Part shown: in pieces, positions 25,016-30,495 of the stretch
How the letters are laid out: every line of letters starts with the position of its first letter
Numbering within the stretch: position 1 is the first letter of the stretch
Assembly: GCA_946482295.1 (NCBI GenBank)
Contig: CAMLRB010000009.1
Coordinates: 1-30,495 of the forward strand
Origin: an uncultured Bacteriovorax sp.
GTDB lineage: Bacteria; Bdellovibrionota; Bacteriovoracia; Bacteriovoracales; Bacteriovoracaceae
Length of the DNA stretch: 30,495 bases
Reading direction: 5' to 3'
Program-made: the position numbers and the translations under genes
The notes under the pieces: generated by a model
What the model saw: only the letters and a program-made list of their open reading frames with translations
Told to the model about the DNA's origin: nothing
Databases searched by the model: none

Positions 25016-26835
25016 AAATTTTTACACTTATCCTATGTTTATTTTCGTCTACTGCCTGGTCAACGATGCTCGCGACGCGACCTTATGTGCCCAATGAAAT
25101 CATAGTTAAATATAAAACAAAGGTCTCTGCTGATACTCAAAAAAATTCCATCGAACGTGAAGGAGCAAAACGAATAAAACGTTTGAATGCAAGAGGCTTC
25201 AATCATGTACGATTGGAAAAAAACAAAAGCATCAAAGAAGCGATTGATGATTTTAAACGAGATCCAGATGTTGAGTTCGCTCAACCTAATTACATTTATT
25301 ATGCTTCGACTGTGCCAAACGATACTCGCTATGGACAATTGTGGGGCCTGAAAAATACTGCTCAAACAATGACTGCGGCCAATGGGCCAGATTCGCCAAC
25401 TTCTCAAGGAAATCCCGGAATTGCAGGCAAGGATATGGATCTAGAAAATGCCTGGTCGACAATTACAAATTGTTCTTCCGTTGTAGTGGCCGTTCTCGAT
25501 ACAGGGATCAATTACAATCATGAAGATCTTGCGGCCAATATGTGGAATGGTGGGGTGACTTACCCAAAGCACGGTTACGATTTTATAGATAACACAAACG
25601 ATCCGATGGACCAAAACGGACACGGTACACACGTCGCAGGAACTATTGGCGCTGTCGGGAATAATAGCATAGGAACAACTGGAGTTTGCTGGAGTGTGAA
25701 ACTCATGGCGGTTCGGGTTCTAAATGCACTAGGTTCAGGTTCAACGGCTCAAGTTATTCAAGGAATTGATTTCGCCGTCGCTCGTGGAGCAAAAGTTATC
25801 AACATGAGCCTTGGTGGCGGCCCTGAAGATGCAACAACTGACACGGCCTTTAGCAATTCAATATCAGCTGCTCGCAATGCTGGCGTTCTCGTCGTAGCAG
25901 CGGCAGGAAATGATAATGTTAACAATGATAGTGGATCAACTTCACATATCTCTTATCCGTGTAACTTCACACAAGACAATATTATTTGCGTGGCCGCACT
26001 CGCACAGGATTATTCACTCGCAAGTTTTTCAAACTATGGAGCGGTAAGTGTAGATGTTGGGGCCCCTGGAGTGAATATACTTAGCTCATGGCCTGGAACT
26101 CATTCATCAATGAGCGATCCACTTTCATCGGGATGGACGATGACGACGACGACGACTCAAAATTGGGGCTATAGAGTTCTTAATATAGGTGGTAACTCCA
26201 CTAGCACGCTTGCGAATCCACCATTGTATGATCGTTCAACTAAAACTTACGACAATAATACAGATGCTCGTGCTTACAAAGCATTCAATCTTAGTGGAAA
26301 AAATGTAGCGATCGTTAATTTTTATATGTTGTGGGATGTGGGTTCTGGTGACGAGATTTCTGTTTATGCTAACAATAGTGGCGGCGATCCGATGTCGAGT
26401 GGAACTCTGATTAATCATCCTGATGATTTTGATGCTTCATCTAATGGTGCTGCTTATTTTAACTCTTATAACATCACACCGTTCATATCAAACACGACAA
26501 CGGTTGGATTTAATCTAGTCTCTAATGCGACTGGAGTAAGTTACGGTTCTGACGTATCCTACTTTTCGATCGATACACTCACTTACAATACGAATACGTA
26601 TAACGTTATTAGCGGGACTTCTATGGCCACTCCGCACGTGGCAGGTCTTGCGGCCATGTTATTTGCTTTCAATCCAAATTACACCTATACAGACGTTGTG
26701 ACGGCGATAAAATCGGGTGGGGTGACGACATCAAGTCTTGTGGGAAAAACAACGACAGGAAAGGCCGCAAGTGCTACGGGTTCACTGGCACACATCAACG
26801 CTCCTACTGGAGGCGCGGCCATCAAGCTTCCTTGA
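25012..26835 (+). CDS. Secreted subtilisin-like serine protease (S8) with a large insert
   Basis: 607 residues: signal peptide to about 17, then an inhibitor I9-type propeptide (28-97: YVPNEIIVKYK ... DPDVEFAQPNYIYY) and the S8 catalytic domain. The triad is complete: Asp163 in VLDTG, His204 in NGHGTH and Ser537 in GTSMATPH, with the oxyanion Asn300 in AAAGN. Between GAPG (350-353) and the Ser motif lies an extra segment of about 170 residues (361-530). It is rich in Thr, Asn, Ser and Tyr and looks like a beta-sandwich inserted in the catalytic domain, as in some immune-inhibitor-like and cold-adapted subtilases. The gene starts in an ATGA overlap with the Ig-repeat lipoprotein. The protein should be secreted and self-processed. 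The stop lies inside a terminator hairpin, three bases from the convergent regulator gene. Confidence 0.95.
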   Translation: MKIFTLILCLFSSTAWSTMLATRPYVPNEIIVKYKTKVSADTQKNSIEREGAKRIKRLNARGFNHVRLEKNKSIKEAIDDFKRDPDVEFAQPNYIYYASTVPNDTRYGQLWGLKNTAQTMTAANGPDSPTSQGNPGIAGKDMDLENAWSTITNCSSVVVAVLDTGINYNHEDLAANMWNGGVTYPKHGYDFIDNTNDPMDQNGHGTHVAGTIGAVGNNSIGTTGVCWSVKLMAVRVLNALGSGSTAQVIQGIDFAVARGAKVINMSLGGGPEDATTDTAFSNSISAARNAGVLVVAAAGNDNVNNDSGSTSHISYPCNFTQDNIICVAALAQDYSLASFSNYGAVSVDVGAPGVNILSSWPGTHSSMSDPLSSGWTMTTTTTQNWGYRVLNIGGNSTSTLANPPLYDRSTKTYDNNTDARAYKAFNLSGKNVAIVNFYMLWDVGSGDEISVYANNSGGDPMSSGTLINHPDDFDASSNGAAYFNSYNITPFISNTTTVGFNLVSNATGVSYGSDVSYFSIDTLTYNTNTYNVISGTSMATPHVAGLAAMLFAFNPNYTYTDVVTAIKSGGVTTSSLVGKTTTGKAASATGSLAHINAPTGGAAIKLP

Positions 26836-26841
26836 TTTTTA
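26821..26841 (+). terminator. Short intrinsic terminator containing the subtilisin stop codon
   Basis: ATCAAG (26821-26826), CTTC loop, CTTGAT (26831-26836), then TTTT with one more T after the stem's last T. The TGA stop (26833-26835) lies in the right arm. It works for the plus strand only, since no T-run follows on the minus strand. A six-bp stem is weak. Confidence 0.5.
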
Positions 26842-27813
26842 GTTATAAAAAACGCTTAAGTTGTCGAGATATTCTTCAAGTAGTTTGAGAGAGTATTCGA
26901 TTTTATCTTTTGATTTCGCTCGAGCATCATCTTGCATGTTCAAACCAATTTCGGTCAATTTATTAAAACCGTAGCTCTTTGCACTTCCAGCAAGACGATG
27001 GCCAATACCTTCGAGTTTGCGAAAATCGTCATCAGAGAGTGCATCTTTGATATCGTTGATTTCTTTTTTTCGACTATCAAGATATTGCGGAACGATTTCT
27101 TTAAGCTCTTTATCAATTGAAACGGCATTTACTTTCTTCAAATCTTTCGATTGGAAGACGTAACCTTCACCATGGCTAGTCACGATTTCAGCATTTGCAT
27201 CGCTGATTTTTTTTCTTAATTTACTGACGTGCTGATCAACAGTACGCGGAGTGATGCTGATGTTTCCTCCCCATACACGTTCAATAAGTTTTTCACGTGA
27301 GAAAATAATCCCTTCGTGTTCGATGAAAAAAAGAAGAAGCTTAAATTCAAGGTGAGAGAGGTCGACGACTTCACCAGTGACTTCAAATTTTACAGTGGCA
27401 GTGAGGAGATCAACATTTAATCCATTTCTGATGACAACGTGTTGAGCTCTGTTGCGTTTGAAAGTCACATTGATACGTGCAATAAGTTCAAGGGGCTCAA
27501 AAGGCTTCATGACATAATCTACGGCACCAATATCGAACGAAGCGAGCTTCGTAGAAAGGGATGTGTCTTGAGTGAGCATGATCACCGGTAATTGAAGGCG
27601 ATCAAATTCTTTTTGATTATCGCGGTAGAAATCGAGCCCATTCGATTTACCAAAATCAATATCCAATAAAATGAGATCGGGCATCTTACGACGCATTTCA
27701 TTTTTGGCCTCTTCCAAGCTGGCACAACTCATAAGGCTAAAATGACCTTTGAGGTATGTTTTTACGAGTAAGTGGATATCTGCGTCGTCATCAATAAGTA
27801 AAATTGTTTTCAT
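26839..27813 (-). CDS. OmpR-family response regulator with a C-terminal HPt domain
   Basis: 324 residues. The receiver domain (1-120) has acidic pocket Asp9/Asp10, phospho-acceptor Asp51 in LILLDIDF, Thr81 and Lys103 in MKPFE. A winged-helix DNA-binding domain of OmpR type follows (about 128-220: LSHLEFKLLLFFIEHEG, then RTVDQHVSKLRKKI and HGEGYVF). After a charged linker (225-262) comes a helical domain with GHRLAGSAKSYGF (271-283), the HPt motif, phospho-His at 272. OmpR-type regulators normally end after the winged helix, so the added HPt is unusual. It could receive phosphate from the single receiver encoded next door or pass it on. The ATG has only a short leader and no Shine-Dalgarno. 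Confidence 0.9.
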   Translation of the reverse strand: MKTILLIDDDADIHLLVKTYLKGHFSLMSCASLEEAKNEMRRKMPDLILLDIDFGKSNGLDFYRDNQKEFDRLQLPVIMLTQDTSLSTKLASFDIGAVDYVMKPFEPLELIARINVTFKRNRAQHVVIRNGLNVDLLTATVKFEVTGEVVDLSHLEFKLLLFFIEHEGIIFSREKLIERVWGGNISITPRTVDQHVSKLRKKISDANAEIVTSHGEGYVFQSKDLKKVNAVSIDKELKEIVPQYLDSRKKEINDIKDALSDDDFRKLEGIGHRLAGSAKSYGFNKLTEIGLNMQDDARAKSKDKIEYSLKLLEEYLDNLSVFYN

Positions 27814-27824
27814 TCAATAATTTT

Positions 27825-27852
27825 ACTATAAGTTTTTTTATTGGGAAGACAA
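27825..27852 (-). promoter_or_regulatory. Likely sigma-70 promoter giving a near-leaderless message
   Basis: On the minus strand, TTGTCT (27847-27852), a 16-base spacer of mostly A/T, then TATAGT (27825-27830). Only 11 bases separate the -10 from the ATG of the receiver-winged helix-HPt gene, so the 5' leader would be about five bases, and no Shine-Dalgarno is present. Confidence 0.55.
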
Positions 27853-27889
27853 AAAGTACGCTACATTCCAGAAAGACTATGTTTTTTTA

Positions 27890-28264
27890 TTATTGCGGCA
27901 TGTGCGCTTTAACGAGATGGAGAAGGCGATCAAGATCCAATGGTTTTTTAATAGCTTCTGTGAAGCGATAGGCATCTTCTTCGTCGAAACGCCCGGCCGC
28001 AGAAAACACGACTGTCGGAATATCTTTAAGACGAGGATCTTTTAATTGTTCGGCCCGAAATTCATATCCATTCATTCTCGGCATCATGATATCAAGTAAA
28101 ATAAGTGAAGGAACTTCCGGTGAGCCTGTTAAAAAATCGAGTGCTTCACGGCCATTGTAAGCACACACAATGTTGTGACCTTCTTCAGATAAAATCGCTT
28201 GAATGGCATCACTGATGTCGAGATCATCATCAATTAAAAGAACGTACGGGGAACGGTTATTCAA
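27890..28264 (-). CDS. Single-domain response regulator (CheY-like)
   Basis: 124 residues, only a receiver domain: Asp12-14 in LIDDDLD, phospho-acceptor Asp58 in LILLDIMMPRMNG, the Ser/Ala of VFSAAG in the Thr position and Lys107 in KKPLD. There is no output domain, so it acts by protein contact or as a phosphate shuttle. The start overlaps the stop of the histidine kinase by four bases (ATGA), so the pair is translationally coupled and the kinase is very likely its phospho-donor. A 76-base gap with its own promoter separates it from the receiver-winged helix-HPt gene; an intermediate role between that HPt and the kinase is plausible. Confidence 0.95.
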   Translation of the reverse strand: MNNRSPYVLLIDDDLDISDAIQAILSEEGHNIVCAYNGREALDFLTGSPEVPSLILLDIMMPRMNGYEFRAEQLKDPRLKDIPTVVFSAAGRFDEEDAYRFTEAIKKPLDLDRLLHLVKAHMPQ

Positions 28265-30306
28265 GACAAGCTCTCCTTAGACAAAATTGGTAATTCAATG
28301 CGGAAAAGAGCACCTTCACCGAGCACACTCTCAACAGAAAGTTTACCATGATGGGCTTCAATAATTTGTTTACTTATATACAATCCAAGTCCCAATCCTC
28401 CAACATTATTTTTGGATATCACGCGCTCAAATCTTTTAAATATTCGCTCTTGATCCTGAGGAGCAATACCAGGTCCTTCATCTCGAACTTCAATCACGCC
28501 TTTATCTCTGTCCCGACCAACTTTAACATGGATAGGCTTGTTAGGAGCATACTTCGCAGCGTTGGTTAGAAGGTTGATTACAACTTGTTCGATACGAACT
28601 TTGTCCCAGTTGCCCACAATGTCATCTTCAATAACAACATCTACATTTGACTGTGCATTTTTTAATTGAAGGGAATATTGAACAATCACTTCATTGATCA
28701 TTTCTTTGAGACTGAAATTTTCGCGATTAAGTGAAAGTTTTCCCGTTGTAATTCGTGAGACATCGAGAAGATCATCAATCAAAGTGGAGAGGCGATTTAT
28801 CTGGCGATCAGAGGTGCGAATCATGTTCAACATTTTTTCCAAAGGAAGTTGATCAACGGTTCCACGTTTAATATGTCTTTCCAATCCTTGAAGTTGAAGT
28901 TTCAAAGGAGTGAGAGGAGTTCTTAACTCATGTGAGGCAATTGATAAAAATTCGTCTCGAGCTTCAATGGCCTTTTTTGCATCTTCATACAATTGCGAGC
29001 GATGTAGGGCCTGAGCACATTGACGAGCAAGCGCATAAACGAATTCTTTTTCAGGTTCACCAAAAGTTGTCGCCATATCAAAAGTAATTGTGAGTACGCC
29101 AAGGACATTTCCACCAATGATAAGGGGAAGATAAGCATGATAGAGCTCTTTTCCTTCTAAAGACGAAAGATCAATATCTTTGTAATTTTTAAGTTCCTGA
29201 GTCGTTAGAAAAAGAGGTTTCCCAAAACGAAGAGTGTGATTCACCGGAACGTCTTTACTAACTGGAAAAGTTTTCCAACGTTCAGCGATCTTAGGATCAA
29301 TACCAATAACTCGTTGAAGGTGTAGAAATTTTTTATCTTCACTTAGAGTGAGCACACTTCCTTGTATGACAGGCATTGAGGTGAAAGCGTGTTCAAAAAT
29401 AACATTATAAACTTGCTCGGGCGTGAGGGCTTCTGAAAAGGCTGCTGTGATTTGTTGTAAACGTTGGGTTCGACTCACGGCCGTATTCAGTTCCATACTT
29501 CCTTTTTTAAGATTGGCCGTCATTTTATTAAATGCATTTGTAAGACGGCCAATTTCATCGTGACGAAGAATGGTCGCTTGATAGTCAAGTTGTCCTTGTG
29601 CGACTTTGTCTGTGGCCACAATCAAATTGGAAAGCGAAGTTCCAATCTTACGAGAGATAGAAAAACCAAAAGTTAAAACAAATGTAAAAAAGAGTGTGGT
29701 AAGAAAGACACCAACAATTAGAGGACGGAATCGATTTTTATAAAGATTATTAAAAACAAGATCGTTATCTTTTTTAACGTTGATTTGGATTTTAACAAGT
29801 TGCTCTTTGGCATCTAGTAGATACTGGCGAGAAGCGAGAGAATCAGCAGAAATTTCATCTTGAACTTTTTTATTCTTTAAATCTTTGAGAGTAATTAATT
29901 TTCTGAAAAGAAGTTCATTGCTGGCACGATAGTGGCTAAGAGATTCGGTTGCGTTGTTAAAGAGAGGGGCAAGGTGTTTTTTTTCTCTGGCTAGCTCCAT
30001 GCTTTTTTTAACCAGTGAATCTGAAACTTTCATGTTTTCATTAAAACGGTAACGAAGATCTGGAATATTATTGATTGTTACGAGCTCTGCTTGTCGAAGT
30101 TCGCTAGAGTTCAAACTTTCGAGTGCCTGTGAAGTAAAATTTAAGATGTTGTTATCTAGGTTCAAGGTCTGAAGGTTTGTAAAAAGACCTTGGCTTGATA
30201 AATAAATGGTGAAAAAGCTCAAGAGAATGAACACGGCGATAGCGACCATTACTAATCGCAATCGATTTAAGATTGATGAGGTTTGCACAAATTCAAGATC
30301 CTTCAC
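28261..30306 (-). CDS. Membrane histidine kinase: periplasmic helical sensor, HAMP, GAF, HisKA, HATPase
   Basis: 681 residues from GTG 30306-30304. AAGGA lies seven bases before it, and the start shares one base with the stop of the upstream gene (TAGTG). Two membrane helices (17-37 and 195-215) enclose a helical, mostly coiled-coil periplasmic sensor of about 155 residues. Then come HAMP (215-270), a GAF-like domain (about 290-435), HisKA with SHELRTPLTPL (phospho-His at 459) and HATPase_c with the N box NLLTNAAKYA (Asn582), DEGPG (609-613) and GLGLGLYI (637-644). It should autophosphorylate and pass phosphate to the adjacent receiver. The helical sensor gives no ligand. The upstream gene looks like a periplasmic substrate-binding protein, so the signal may be delivered by that partner. 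No receiver domain is fused to the kinase. Confidence 0.97.
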   Translation of the reverse strand: MKDLEFVQTSSILNRLRLVMVAIAVFILLSFFTIYLSSQGLFTNLQTLNLDNNILNFTSQALESLNSSELRQAELVTINNIPDLRYRFNENMKVSDSLVKKSMELAREKKHLAPLFNNATESLSHYRASNELLFRKLITLKDLKNKKVQDEISADSLASRQYLLDAKEQLVKIQINVKKDNDLVFNNLYKNRFRPLIVGVFLTTLFFTFVLTFGFSISRKIGTSLSNLIVATDKVAQGQLDYQATILRHDEIGRLTNAFNKMTANLKKGSMELNTAVSRTQRLQQITAAFSEALTPEQVYNVIFEHAFTSMPVIQGSVLTLSEDKKFLHLQRVIGIDPKIAERWKTFPVSKDVPVNHTLRFGKPLFLTTQELKNYKDIDLSSLEGKELYHAYLPLIIGGNVLGVLTITFDMATTFGEPEKEFVYALARQCAQALHRSQLYEDAKKAIEARDEFLSIASHELRTPLTPLKLQLQGLERHIKRGTVDQLPLEKMLNMIRTSDRQINRLSTLIDDLLDVSRITTGKLSLNRENFSLKEMINEVIVQYSLQLKNAQSNVDVVIEDDIVGNWDKVRIEQVVINLLTNAAKYAPNKPIHVKVGRDRDKGVIEVRDEGPGIAPQDQERIFKRFERVISKNNVGGLGLGLYISKQIIEAHHGKLSVESVLGEGALFRIELPILSKESLS

Positions 30307-30495
30307 TAGGGATCCTTTCTTAAAGTGATTTTACGCACACCAGGTGCACCTTGAAAGCTTGCTGAGACATAACCAATAGCACCAGGGAAGCGAGAGATCA
30401 TCGAGACCATCATAGAATCAGTCGAAACCTGTAAAGGAGCAGTGTTGCCGCTATATAGTTTTTGTCCAATCCAATAGAGTTCAACTTCGCGTGAA
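30306..30495 (-). CDS. PstS-like periplasmic binding-protein fragment (5' part outside the window)
   Basis: 63 visible C-terminal residues, open to the right edge. SREVELYWIGQKLYSGNTA followed by FPGAIGYVSAS is the pattern of small phosphate-binding (PstS-like, PBP_like_2) proteins, where FxGkxxxWxxG and PGAIGY are characteristic. The stop TAG (30308-30306) overlaps the GTG start of the histidine kinase by one base, so the two are co-translated. A binding protein paired with a sensor kinase suggests a ligand relay, by inference. A true phosphate transporter role is not shown; the fragment is too short to tell. Confidence 0.6.
   Translation of the reverse strand, partial: SREVELYWIGQKLYSGNTAPLQVSTDSMMVSMISRFPGAIGYVSASFQGAPGVRKITLRKDP

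Noticed and set aside
1..30495. Mobile element or genomic island
   Set aside because: No transposase, integrase, tRNA border, terminal repeats or clear shift in composition.

Overview
The window reads as chromosomal DNA of a Gram-negative bacterium of low to medium GC (about 38-39 % by eye). It has many signal peptides, three clear lipoproteins, TolC-like and beta-barrel outer-membrane proteins, a sigma-54 promoter and densely overlapping genes. The mix of secreted proteases, lipoproteins and histidine kinases would suit a Bdellovibrionota/Bacteriovoracia-type predator, but no marker gene is present, so that assignment is an inference. I see no transposase, integrase, tRNA, rRNA or CRISPR array, and no gene-free stretch above about 160 bases.

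Layout. (1) 1-2495: the end of a GH123/DUF4091-like protein with its terminator, then a consensus sigma-54 promoter, a small basic ORF and an initiating sugar-phosphate transferase (surface polysaccharide). (2) 2651-6317: a large Asp-box (BNR) propeller lipoprotein overlapping an S41-type protease-like lipoprotein. (3) 6375-13534: four exported proteins (a large Cys/His protein of unknown function, two TolC-like proteins and one unknown), ended by a strong intrinsic terminator. (4) 13653-22698: a purine (urate) degradation operon. (5) 22750-26835: an outer-membrane barrel, an Ig-repeat lipoprotein and a subtilisin, all overlapping. (6) 30495-26839, minus strand: a substrate-binding-protein-like gene (partial), a HAMP-GAF histidine kinase, a single-domain receiver, and a separately promoted OmpR-type regulator that carries a C-terminal HPt domain.

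The most striking part is region 4. A PuuD-type membrane urate hydroxylase has a type-1 copper cupredoxin domain where the family usually has cytochrome c. It is followed by 5-hydroxyisourate hydrolase and then by one 1530-residue protein that joins a malate synthase-like domain, OHCU decarboxylase, a complete class C beta-lactamase-like serine hydrolase and a two-repeat allantoicase. Together they could carry urate to ureidoglycolate and feed glyoxylate into malate. The allantoinase step has no canonical gene here. The serine hydrolase lies exactly between the enzymes before and after that step, so I propose it as a non-orthologous allantoinase. Two tandem radical-SAM proteins with an N-terminal SPASM-like cysteine domain are translationally coupled to the end of this operon; their role is unknown.
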